From an uncultured Alphaproteobacteria bacterium (GTDB taxonomy: Bacteria > Pseudomonadota > Alphaproteobacteria > CAAHEQ01 > UBA3637), in assembly GCA_944392795.1 (NCBI GenBank), contig CALXXX010000021.1, forward strand, positions 1 through 64,000: DNA of 64,000 bases. Direction: 5' to 3'. A model generated the notes under the pieces. It did not search any database and had not been told where the DNA came from. It worked only from the letters and a program-made list of their open reading frames with translations. The position numbers were made by a program, and so were the translations under genes. Positions 1-6,764 of this stretch are shown here, piece after piece. The stretch's first letter is position 1. Every line of letters starts with the position of its first letter.

Positions 1-2
1 TT

Positions 3-146
3 TTTGAAACGATGTTAGATGGAATTAATGTCTATCAATATTATTTTTCATATAATAAAATGTTTCGTACAAAAATAAATAGCATATTGGGGTCTGCTCC
101 TTATGCGGGTGTTTGGTATACTTCTTGTACATACACTATTCAATAA
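3..146 (+). CDS. C-terminal end of an unidentified protein (partial, left edge)
   Basis: An open frame enters from the left edge and ends at TAA 144-146. It encodes 47 residues rich in Tyr, Phe and Ile, ending TSCTYTIQ. No family is recognisable from this tail. Its stop lies 14 bases before the terminator hairpin of repeat copy A, so that hairpin could end its transcript. It could be the end of a resident gene or part of the neighbouring insertion; the sequence to the left would decide. Confidence 0.4.
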   Translation, partial: FETMLDGINVYQYYFSYNKMFRTKINSILGSAPYAGVWYTSCTYTIQ

Positions 147-160
147 GTACAAAATTATTT

Positions 161-259
161 AAGTCGCTATTTTTAGCGACTTTTTCTTTTGTTTGCAAGC
201 AATTATGACAGTCCGTGTGCAAGTGTTTAAAAACGCTCAAATTTTTACCTCACACGGAC
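161..259 (+). repeat. Repeat module copy A: terminator hairpin plus inverted repeat (left end of unit 1)
   Basis: The first part is a rho-independent terminator: AAGTCGCTA at 161-169, a short T-rich loop, TAGCGACTT at 174-182, then a T-run. A linker with GCAAGCA follows, then an inverted repeat with arms GTCCGTGTG (211-219) and CACACGGAC (251-259). The same order occurs at 6651-6749 and 24506-24605. In the first arm pair the stem differs but pairing is kept. It marks the left side of the segment carrying the single gene 371-1030. Confidence 0.75.
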
Positions 260-370
260 CAGCAACATCAAAATATCCTTATTTTACAATAATCTTGCTT
301 TGGAATACCTCAATTTTATCCCCAAAAGCTGAATAGAGATAAATTTAACTATCGAAAAATCAAAATAATA

Positions 371-1030
371 TTAAAAATATTCCACCAGATAAACAAAATT
401 CCCCTTTTTATTCTTTTTTGTTATATTTGGAGCTGTTTTTTTCTGAAATTCGGAAATATACTTTTTATGAAAAGGAGGCATTTCAACAGATATATATTTT
501 TTTCCGTCAAAAGCAGTTCTTTTCACTAAAAAATTTTTTCCATTACTTATTTCAGGAACTTTAGTACCTTTTAGCAATTCTTGGCAAAAGTTTTCCTTAT
601 CTGTATTCTGACGGCGATAAGCTGAAATGCAATCATCTAAATAAACCACCAACGCTAAAACATTATGTTTTTCTTCAGCAACCTCTGTCATCATATTTCG
701 AAAGGCTTCATTATCTAGAGGAATATCGGCAGGTCTTCCATCTTTTATTTTGGCGCCAGCGATAAATTTATTCGACTGGGTATAAAACTTAATCTCCCCA
801 TTTTCAACGCCATTTACGTAAGATATTATTGCATAATAATCGAACATGTTTTGCTTAACTTTTCCAGTTATCTTTTTATTTTTTTTGTCAAAACAAACAT
901 TATCATAATCACAACTTATTTCATTTTCTAAATAGTCCCATTTAGATTTTTTCTGATTAACAACTGTTTTTGCGTCAGCAAAAGAAACCACAAGAAAAAG
1001 CAAAATCAGAATATAAAAAATTTTTTTCAT
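371..1030 (-). CDS. Secreted hypothetical protein, possible MORN/YwqK-like region
   Basis: 219 aa with a clear signal peptide: MKK followed by a long hydrophobic stretch ending FADA at about residue 20. A region around residues 53-100 has the look of MORN/YwqK-type repeats (ITGKV, NGVENGEIKFY, IKDGRP), which is only a weak resemblance. Four Cys in the mature part could pair in the periplasm. The start at 1030 has a good ribosome site (AAAAAGGGG seven to eight bases upstream). It is the only gene between repeat copies A and D, so it is read as insertion cargo. Function unknown. Confidence 0.75.
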   Translation of the reverse strand: MKKIFYILILLFLVVSFADAKTVVNQKKSKWDYLENEISCDYDNVCFDKKNKKITGKVKQNMFDYYAIISYVNGVENGEIKFYTQSNKFIAGAKIKDGRPADIPLDNEAFRNMMTEVAEEKHNVLALVVYLDDCISAYRRQNTDKENFCQELLKGTKVPEISNGKNFLVKRTAFDGKKYISVEMPPFHKKYISEFQKKTAPNITKKNKKGNFVYLVEYF

Positions 1031-1174
1031 AAATATCCCCTTTTTCTCAAATTAAAAAGTCTGTTACTAGATGTTGAGATAATTAACCATTCAAAAATAG
1101 AGCGTTTAACTCATTCAATTTACATATATTTTCATGGTAGCATAAAAAAAATTTATGTCAATACTGAAAATTTC

Positions 1175-1270
1175 AGTCCGTGTATTACCAGGACTATCCA
1201 GCCAGACTAGAAATAAGGAGCCCTGGTGTTCTCAACACCTTTATTTGTGTGGCTTTCAAGTGGTTCGAAT
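1175..1270 (+). repeat. Repeat module copy D (right end of unit 1)
   Basis: Begins AGTCCGTGTATTACCAGGACT (a small hairpin, AGTCC/GGACT), then CCAGCCA at 1198-1204, a GGTGTT/AACACC hairpin (1225-1239) followed by TTTATTT, and GGTTCGAAT at 1262-1270. The first 30 bases nearly match copy F at 25228. The order CCAGCCA, hairpin, T-run, GGTTCG is that of the tRNA-Gln end and its terminator, but strongly diverged. The rest of the 1031-1411 gap shows no convincing ORF. Confidence 0.6.
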
Positions 1271-1411
1271 ATAACGATAAAGCTTTTGCTACCTTTAACC
1301 TGATTCCGTCTATTACAGGTTTTACTTCATTGTTTTAATATTTTTAATCCATAGTCTATGAGCTGGTAAAAAGATTATAGATCGCAAATTTTTAAACTAT
1401 GCTTTTTTTAA

Positions 1412-2263
1412 CTACTTTTCGTTCAGCTCTTTTAAAATTTTCTTTTGAAGCGTAGGGGAAATGGCGTGCCAGAGAAGAGCTAAATCACCTTTTGGATGAG
1501 ATAGCTTTTGCGATAATGTTTCAACTTGTAGCTGATGACCGCTTAAACAAGAAATAACTTTTTTGATTAAAATGGGCGATTGTGTTTCATCATTTAATAA
1601 ATTTAATACAATGTCAGCAAATTCTTTAGTTGGTTTGATATAAATATCAGAACTGACTGATAAGATTTTAAAAATCCGTTTTGCTTGTTCTTCTGTTGCA
1701 TTCCGTTTGTTGGACAGTTCAAAAAAAATGTTTTTCTGAATAGTATGATCTACTTCTAAATAAACAGCAAAATCAAATAAGTCACGCACTTCATCATAAA
1801 GTGTGCAAAAGCCGTCAACAAATACAAAGTCCGATGACTTAACAGGAATGACATTTAAAATCGTCTTGCCTGAACCGTCCAACAAATGTTGAGGTATCTT
1901 GACATCTTTGCTAGCCTTTAAGTCAAGCAAATTCTGTCGTAAAATATCCAAATGAATGCTGTATGGGGCCTGCATTGCATAGCCTGCTGCCAACAGAGCG
2001 TCAAACGAACCATGTAATGCAATACCGTCGGAAAAGTCTTTAAAATAATTGTCAGTAGAAAGATAAGTAGCGTTTGGTAAATAGTGTTTAATCGTATCCA
2101 TTAAAGCAGACTTACCCGAAGCACTTTCACCAGAAATAGCAACTAACACAGGCTTACTTAAATCCGCATCCAGCAGCTTTTTTTTCAACGTAGGACGTAC
2201 AGCCTCTACAATCGGGCTGTTTTGCAAGATATTGATAAGACTTTGAGCTTTGTTATAATCCAT
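1412..2263 (-). CDS. Uridine-kinase-like P-loop protein, paralog 1
   Basis: 283 aa. The P-loop GESASGKS lies at residues 45-52, preceded by the strand PVLVAIS. STDNYF (about 69-74) matches the Asp-Tyr loop of uridine kinase/phosphoribulokinase proteins, and FVFVDGFCTLY fits the Walker-B-like strand. It pairs with 246-aa paralog 3614-4354, sharing GESASGK, the DNYF motif, a conserved F(V)xxFCTLY/ICTLY region and KEFADxV near the end. It is transcribed away from the XRE regulator at 2371. Substrate unknown: it lacks enough identity to be called Udk. Start supported by AAAGGAAG upstream of ATG. Confidence 0.8.
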   Translation of the reverse strand: MDYNKAQSLINILQNSPIVEAVRPTLKKKLLDADLSKPVLVAISGESASGKSALMDTIKHYLPNATYLSTDNYFKDFSDGIALHGSFDALLAAGYAMQAPYSIHLDILRQNLLDLKASKDVKIPQHLLDGSGKTILNVIPVKSSDFVFVDGFCTLYDEVRDLFDFAVYLEVDHTIQKNIFFELSNKRNATEEQAKRIFKILSVSSDIYIKPTKEFADIVLNLLNDETQSPILIKKVISCLSGHQLQVETLSQKLSHPKGDLALLWHAISPTLQKKILKELNEK

Positions 2264-2287
2264 TTTTCACTTCCTTTACTTTATTTT

Positions 2288-2323
2288 ATGTATTTTATAT
2301 AGTTTTTGCAAGTATTTTATATT
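2288..2323 (+). promoter_or_regulatory. Candidate operator/promoter element, copy 1
   Basis: This 36-base stretch between the divergent genes 1412-2263 and 2371-3075 matches 3204-3239 at 29 of 36 positions by eye, including the shared 13-mer ATGTATTTTATAT and a TATTTTAT(a/g)TT tail. Both copies lie 48-58 bases upstream of a + strand start. A shared promoter or the operator of the XRE protein is the simplest reading; binding is inference. Confidence 0.45.
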
Positions 2324-2370
2324 GTCTTTATCAAGAAAATAGATTATTCTTAAAATCAAAGGAGACAAAA

Positions 2371-3075
2371 ATGGTAAAAAAACAAAAAGAAGAATATATT
2401 TCAGAGAAAAATATTACTTTGGTTCGTGACTTAAATCCTCTGCAGACATTAGCTCCAGAGCAAATTAAAGCCGCACGTGCTTTGTTGGGTTGGTCGCAAG
2501 CGGATTTGGCCAAAAAATCGGGGTATTCTTTGCCTGCTATCAATAATATCGAGCGCGGTATTGCTAGTGCTAGAACGGATACAATTTTAGACATCCAACA
2601 AACGTTCGAAATGAACGGTGTGCAATTTATTGACGGTCCCGGTGTGCGGGTTGAAAACGTTTTTTTTCGTATTAAAGTGTTAGAGGGTGCAAGCGCTCTG
2701 CTGCAATTATTGCGCAACATTGTTCATGTTATGGATAAGGAGGGCGGTGAGTTGCTCCTTTGTGGTGTTGATGAAAATAAACTGCTTCAAATTGGTAAAT
2801 CAGAAGTCGTTGCGTTTCAGCAAAAAATAACTACCAATCCAAATATTCACGTCAAAACGCTTTGTTATCCAAAGCAAGATGCGGGTATTACGTTTGTTGG
2901 CGGGGAAAAAAGAGTGGCAAATACCAAAGGAATGCCACTTATTCCGAGCATTATTTATAAAGACCGCTTGTCGTATTTGTTCTTTGAAACACCGTTTCGC
3001 ATTACTATTATAACGCATGAACAAACGGCTAAAACCGCTGAAGCGCAATTCGATTTTATCTGGAATAATTTGTAA
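2371..3075 (+). CDS. XRE-family helix-turn-helix transcription regulator
   Basis: 234 aa. After a 25-residue charged lead comes a classic HTH_3 domain, about residues 30-90: QIKAARALLGWSQADLAKKS, GYSLPAINNIERG, and the tail motif FEMNGVQFIDGPGVRVE common in short alphaproteobacterial regulators. The C-terminal 130 residues form an additional alpha/beta domain that I do not recognise and that could sense a ligand. RBS AAAGGAG precedes ATG. It is divergent from kinase paralog 1 and upstream of the operon with paralog 2, and both regions carry the same 36-base element, so it is likely the local regulator. A terminator follows. Confidence 0.85.
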   Translation: MVKKQKEEYISEKNITLVRDLNPLQTLAPEQIKAARALLGWSQADLAKKSGYSLPAINNIERGIASARTDTILDIQQTFEMNGVQFIDGPGVRVENVFFRIKVLEGASALLQLLRNIVHVMDKEGGELLLCGVDENKLLQIGKSEVVAFQQKITTNPNIHVKTLCYPKQDAGITFVGGEKRVANTKGMPLIPSIIYKDRLSYLFFETPFRITIITHEQTAKTAEAQFDFIWNNL

Positions 3076-3108
3076 TCAATTCGCTTTTTTTCTGTTTTAC
3101 ACATTTAG

Positions 3109-3131
3109 CACCCAAATTTGGGTGTTTTTTT
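3109..3131 (+). terminator. Rho-independent terminator after the XRE gene
   Basis: CACCCAAATTTGGGTG is a perfect 8-bp palindrome followed by a run of seven T. It ends the regulator transcript and insulates it from the operon starting at 3297. Confidence 0.8.
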
Positions 3132-3203
3132 GTATTATGATTATTTGTTTTATATATTTTTAACTTTATAAACTATTTTAAAAATATAGTTAAATATAAA
3201 ACT

Positions 3204-3239
3204 ATGTATTTTATATTTATTTTGTCAATATTTTATGTT
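3204..3239 (+). promoter_or_regulatory. Candidate operator/promoter element, copy 2
   Basis: Second copy of the 36-base element at 2288-2323, placed 57 bases upstream of the first gene of the kinase/CYTH operon. It contains TTGTCA, a possible -35, and AT-rich sequence after it. An imperfect palindrome (AACTATTTT/AAAATATAGTT) lies just upstream at about 3171-3191. Confidence 0.45.
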
Positions 3240-3296
3240 AAATTAAAGATGTGAGCAAGGGAATGGGTTCCAAGCAAGAACAAAAAGGAGAAGAAA

Positions 3297-3527
3297 ATGG
3301 AACATTTAGGAAAAGGCGTTTTCTTCGAAATTGAAGAGTGGGTCTTTGAATTACTACTCGGTGAAGAAGAACGCAAAAAGGAAAAAAGGCGTTTAAAACT
3401 AAAAGAACTGGAAAGCTTGATTTTCATCTTAAGCGAATTGGTCGCAGGCTTAAAGGGCCGCAAACTGGTTGCTAAAAGAAAAGAACTTTTGGAATTAATT
3501 GAAAAAAGAGAACTGGTTCGCGGATAA
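3297..3527 (+). CDS. Small charged coiled-coil-like protein
   Basis: 76 aa. It opens with an acidic amphipathic stretch (FFEIEEWVFELLL), followed by a Lys/Glu-rich helix with leucines at heptad-like spacing (LKLKELESLIFILSEL), typical of a short coiled coil. The ribosome site AAAGGAGAAG before ATG is strong, and it starts a tight + strand operon (next ORF 11 bases on). An opposite-strand ORF (3233-3463) is rejected as a shadow. No family recognised; an adaptor or membrane-peripheral partner of the kinase-like protein is possible but unproven. Confidence 0.6.
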   Translation: MEHLGKGVFFEIEEWVFELLLGEEERKKEKRRLKLKELESLIFILSELVAGLKGRKLVAKRKELLELIEKRELVRG

Positions 3528-3538
3528 AGGAGGCAAAA

Positions 3539-3601
3539 ATGAAAGACTTAATCGATTTTGCAATTTTAGTACCCATCGCTTTAATTTTAGCAGTTTTATA
3601 A
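3539..3601 (+). CDS. 20-residue hydrophobic microprotein
   Basis: ATG at 3539 follows a near-ideal Shine-Dalgarno (AAAGGAGG, spacing 5-6). It encodes MKDLIDFAILVPIALILAVL and stops at TAA 3599-3601, only 12 bases before the kinase GTG start, whose own AAGGAG overlaps the end. The peptide is a single possible membrane span with a charged N-terminus. It may be a small membrane protein or a leader coupling translation into the kinase gene. Confidence 0.5.
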   Translation: MKDLIDFAILVPIALILAVL

Positions 3602-3613
3602 AGGAGTTAAAAA

Positions 3614-4354
3614 GTGAATTTAATTGACGCAATTTTACAACAAGCAAATGTTTTGCAATCAACACCACTCATCCGTCAAAAATTGGCAAAGATGATGAAG
3701 CAACAAGATGTGATTTTGGTCGCTTTGTGTGGTGAGAGTGCATCAGGCAAGACAACCTTGTTAAACGCTTTAAAGGATGTTGTTCCTGATATGTCGGTCA
3801 TCAGTGCTGATAACTACTTTTGCGACATTGCCGATAAAATTCAGAAGTTTGGTTCTTTTTCAAAACTGGTAGAAAGTGGATATGAAACGGAAAGTTCGGC
3901 CAACTTTCAAATGGATTTGTTGAGCAAGGACTTGAAAGCTTTAAAATCAGGGCAAGCGATTGACACACCTTATTATGAAATGCGAGACGGTTCATCAAAA
4001 GCAAAAGCCATTCACTGCAAACCTTCAAAGATTGTGTTTGTTGAAAGCATTTGCACTTTGTATCCGAAGGTTCGAGACTTGTTTGACTTAAAAGTTTACT
4101 TGTCTGTTGATAAAGCTGTCCAATGGGAGCGCTATCAAAAACGAGCTGCCGAGCGCAATCAAGATCCGCTTCAAATGGAACAACAATTTGAGATTATATC
4201 CAAGGCAGCTGAAAAGTACATTTTGCCAAACAAAGAATTCGCTGACTTAGTGATTGAAAGCAAGATTTTAAAGACAGCGCAAAAGGTTACTATGCGTTCT
4301 ATCATCCATCATAAGGACTATCACAACGCTCAGCAAAATGAAAGAGAGGAATAA
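3614..4354 (+). CDS. Uridine-kinase-like P-loop protein, paralog 2
   Basis: 246 aa, GTG start behind AAGGAG. P-loop GESASGKT at residues 40-47, SADNYF about 20 residues later, and KIVFVESICTLY as the Walker-B-like strand place it in the uridine kinase/phosphoribulokinase family. It is a diverged paralog of 1412-2263. Its stop lies one base from the ATG of the CYTH gene, so the two are probably translated together. In plant TTM1/TTM2 a uridine-kinase-like domain and a CYTH domain are fused in one chain. That known pairing supports a joint nucleotide or polyphosphate role here, but the substrate is not readable. Confidence 0.8.
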   Translation: MNLIDAILQQANVLQSTPLIRQKLAKMMKQQDVILVALCGESASGKTTLLNALKDVVPDMSVISADNYFCDIADKIQKFGSFSKLVESGYETESSANFQMDLLSKDLKALKSGQAIDTPYYEMRDGSSKAKAIHCKPSKIVFVESICTLYPKVRDLFDLKVYLSVDKAVQWERYQKRAAERNQDPLQMEQQFEIISKAAEKYILPNKEFADLVIESKILKTAQKVTMRSIIHHKDYHNAQQNEREE

Positions 4355-4355
4355 A

Positions 4356-5051
4356 ATGGGAAATGAGATTGAAAAAAAGTGGGTTATGCCCAAATCCAAA
4401 ATTGACCGTCAGCTCTTGCTGCAAAAGGCGCAGAAAGTAACAGTTTTAGAACAAGGCTATTTGGACCCGAAAAAAGCAGGTATCACAATCGGATATAAGA
4501 CCATCTATTGCGGAGAACAAAAAATTCAAGTTTGTGAAGATGTCGCTCATAATATCGCGGATTATATTGCCGCCGACGGGTTGAACAATATGGAAATTCG
4601 TTATCGCAATTATGGAAACGAAAAATTTGTCCTGACGATTAAGGGAAAAGGTGGCTTAATGCGTTTTGAAGAAGAGTTTGATATTTCGGCCGAGCAAGCA
4701 GTCGCTTTTCAAAAAAAAGCGATTGGTTTTGTGAAAAAGGAACGTTTTTACATCAAGAAGGACTCACATGTTTTAGAAGTCGATATTTATGATGAGCAAA
4801 TGGGCTTTAATTTTGCCTCTATCGAAGTAGAGTTTGAAAGTATAAAGGACGCCAATGCTTATCAGTTGCCGGAATACTTTGCAGCTGAGGCAAAAGAGGT
4901 GACCGAGATTAAAGCCTTCAAAAACAAAAATTTGGCGGTAGTAGGTCGGAGTGCAAATGAAGCCTTTAAAACTTTGTTTGCCGTTCGTAAAATCGCTATG
5001 CACAAAGGTGTGCAAATTCAAAACATTAACCAAAACGAGAAAGGAGAATAA
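4356..5051 (+). CDS. CYTH-domain protein (triphosphate tunnel family)
   Basis: 231 aa from the ATG at 4356, which has GAGAGGAAT upstream; an upstream in-frame ATG (4338) lies inside the previous gene. The N-terminal EIEKK supplies the family ExExK motif (Glu4, Glu6, Lys8). IRYRNYGNEKF, LTIKGKGG, RFEEEFDIS, LEVDIYD and IEVEFES are the alternating charged strands of a triphosphate tunnel. Family members act as adenylate cyclases, thiamine triphosphatases or inorganic polyphosphatases on metal-bound triphosphates. Embedded between a uridine-kinase-like gene and an ankyrin gene with 1-2 base gaps. Confidence 0.85.
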   Translation: MGNEIEKKWVMPKSKIDRQLLLQKAQKVTVLEQGYLDPKKAGITIGYKTIYCGEQKIQVCEDVAHNIADYIAADGLNNMEIRYRNYGNEKFVLTIKGKGGLMRFEEEFDISAEQAVAFQKKAIGFVKKERFYIKKDSHVLEVDIYDEQMGFNFASIEVEFESIKDANAYQLPEYFAAEAKEVTEIKAFKNKNLAVVGRSANEAFKTLFAVRKIAMHKGVQIQNINQNEKGE

Positions 5052-5053
5052 AA

Positions 5054-6217
5054 GTGAATTATGATGTGATTTCAGCCATTAAAAATAACAATATGGACAA
5101 ACTTCGCAAGCTGGCGAAAAATCCTAAAAACATTGAACCGGATTATTTTACGTGTCGATGCGGATGTGGCAAGAAGTTTGAAGAGAAAAACCCTTTGTAT
5201 GAAGCGATTGACCAAGACAACTTAGAGGCCACTCAAATTTTAGTAGAAGCTGGCACGCCAATTTCGGCCGTCTCCGTTCATCGTGCCTATAGAGGTCATA
5301 AAAAGATTTTTGAATACTTCTTGGAAAAGGAACCGCATTGCATTAACAGGACAAAAACAGAATTGGAAATGAATCTGCTTGGTGACGAGATTGGTTTTGA
5401 GGGTGAATCTTGGTCGCCTGAGCGCGTTTCCTATTTGCTTGAAAAAGGCGCTAATCCGAACTTTACTTGTCAGTATTACGTGGGTGATTACTGGCGTAAA
5501 AAGTCTGTCATGGAACGCGTCATCAAAAAAGATTCTCCTAAATTATTGCAGCTGATTTTAGATAAATCAAAATATGCGATTGACTTAGATTGGTATCATT
5601 GGGGTGATTATGAGGGTAATCCGTTTACCTTATTTTCCATCGCCAGCGATAAGATGAAATTGTTCTTACTCGACAAGGGCGCAAAAGCCGATTTTATAGA
5701 GGCTCCGTCTTTGGCCGTTTTAAATAAAGCTATAGAAAAAGGCTATGATTTTAAAGCCGTGCGGAAAGTCAAACGTTTTGAAAGAGGCGACGATATAAAA
5801 GACTGGCTGTTATGGCAGACCTTGAAAAAAGGTGATAAAAAGGTTGCGGAAGTTCTTGTCGACCATGGAGCGGATATAAAAACAAAAAAATATCCGTTGG
5901 TAGAAGCGATTGTCAAATCTGACAATACTTCGTTAATGAGCTGGGCGCTTTCAAAAGGTCTTCAAATTTCTAAGCCAGAAGAAACAATTGAAACAGCATG
6001 CGAAAAAGGCAATGCAGCAATGCTTGAAGTTCTGCTTCAAAACGGCTGCAAGTCGAACAGCCTTCAGATGATGATTCTGGACGCAAGGTATATAGACGGC
6101 GAAACACGGTTGGCGCTTTTAAAGGTTCATGAAAAATACGGCAAAGAAAAGCCGCGTAAAGTGTCTGCACACAAAAAAGCGCTGCCGCAAAATGTAAAAG
6201 AAAACCAGAAAGAATAA
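5054..6217 (+). CDS. Ankyrin-repeat protein
   Basis: 387 aa, GTG start two bases after the CYTH stop, with AAAGGAG upstream. Ankyrin-type units run through most of the chain: NPLYEAIDQDNLEATQILVE, YLLEKGANPNF, LFLLDKGAKADF, VAEVLVDHGADI and AMLEVLLQNGCKS. Near residues 33-42 there is CRCGCGKKF, three Cys that might bind metal. The C-terminal tail is basic (KPRKVSAHKKA). No signal peptide, so it probably acts inside the cell as a protein-binding scaffold for the operon's enzymes. That role is inferred from position only. Confidence 0.85.
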   Translation: MNYDVISAIKNNNMDKLRKLAKNPKNIEPDYFTCRCGCGKKFEEKNPLYEAIDQDNLEATQILVEAGTPISAVSVHRAYRGHKKIFEYFLEKEPHCINRTKTELEMNLLGDEIGFEGESWSPERVSYLLEKGANPNFTCQYYVGDYWRKKSVMERVIKKDSPKLLQLILDKSKYAIDLDWYHWGDYEGNPFTLFSIASDKMKLFLLDKGAKADFIEAPSLAVLNKAIEKGYDFKAVRKVKRFERGDDIKDWLLWQTLKKGDKKVAEVLVDHGADIKTKKYPLVEAIVKSDNTSLMSWALSKGLQISKPEETIETACEKGNAAMLEVLLQNGCKSNSLQMMILDARYIDGETRLALLKVHEKYGKEKPRKVSAHKKALPQNVKENQKE

Positions 6218-6289
6218 TAACAACTTGTTTCGTTTTAGTTTTATGATATAAGAAATTGATATTAAAGGAGAACAAAAAGGAAAATAAAA

Positions 6290-6660
6290 ATGTTTTGCTC
6301 ATCGATTTAGAAGGAACTTTGTGGATGTATGATGCTAAAGATTTGGATACGGTTAAATCAAGGTCTGCGACAGACAAAGAACCTTTTAAATCCGATCGTG
6401 TCGGGGCTACCAGATACTATAATCATAGTATGATTGATATGCTGAAAAATGTTAAAGAACGTTATGGCTTTCAAAACAACATCATTTCACAAGCTATTGA
6501 TACCGAAACATATATTGAGCTTTTTGATTTTTTCGGAGACAATATTAACTCCGCGTTTCACTCTACAAAAACGGACAGAGGAATGTTTGGCGATTATCAA
6601 AAAAGCATTGGAATAAAAGATGTCGCAAGATGTGTCCAGCCAGAGTTCAAAAGTCGCTAG
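6290..6660 (+). pseudogene. HAD-family phosphatase remnant, frameshifted and 3'-truncated
   Basis: The frame reading LLIDLEGTLW has the HAD motif I form (D-x-E-G-T), followed by NIISQAIDTETYIELFDFFG and SAFHSTKTDRGMFGDYQKS, typical of the MDP-1-like HAD group. The well-placed ATG (6290, behind AAAAGG) is one base out of this frame: ATGTTTTGCTC would need one more T to give M-F-L-L-I-D. The only in-frame start is a TTG at 6256. The 3' end is lost where repeat copy B begins (CCAGCCA 6636), just where motif IV (DD) should follow. Both defects point to a dead gene cut by an insertion. Confidence 0.65.
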
Positions 6661-6749
6661 AAATAGCGACTTTTTCTTTTATTTACAAGCATTTAAACTG
6701 GTTCGAAGATGAATATATTTTGAAGGCTTGTTTTACAGCATCTTCGAAC
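6636..6749 (+). repeat. Repeat module copy B (left end of unit 2)
   Basis: CCAGCCA at 6636-6642, terminator arms AAGTCGCTA (6651-6659) and TAGCGACTT (6664-6672) with TTTCTTTT, then ACAAGCATTTAAACTG and an inverted repeat GTTCGAAGATG (6701-6711)/CATCTTCGAAC (6739-6749). This matches the tRNA-Gln end plus terminator (24491 onward) base for base over the hairpin. The inverted repeat is different from copies A and C yet perfectly paired, so structure rather than sequence is kept. Confidence 0.75.
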
Positions 6750-6764
6750 TCACTTCTATATTTT

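Noticed and set aside
2331-2720. Minus-strand ORF opposite the XRE regulator
   Set aside because: Antisense shadow of a clear HTH gene, without similarity or ribosome site.
3233-3463. Minus-strand ORF opposite the small charged protein
   Set aside because: No ribosome site, Ser/Phe-rich composition typical of the antisense of a Lys/Glu-rich gene, and it faces a well-supported operon.
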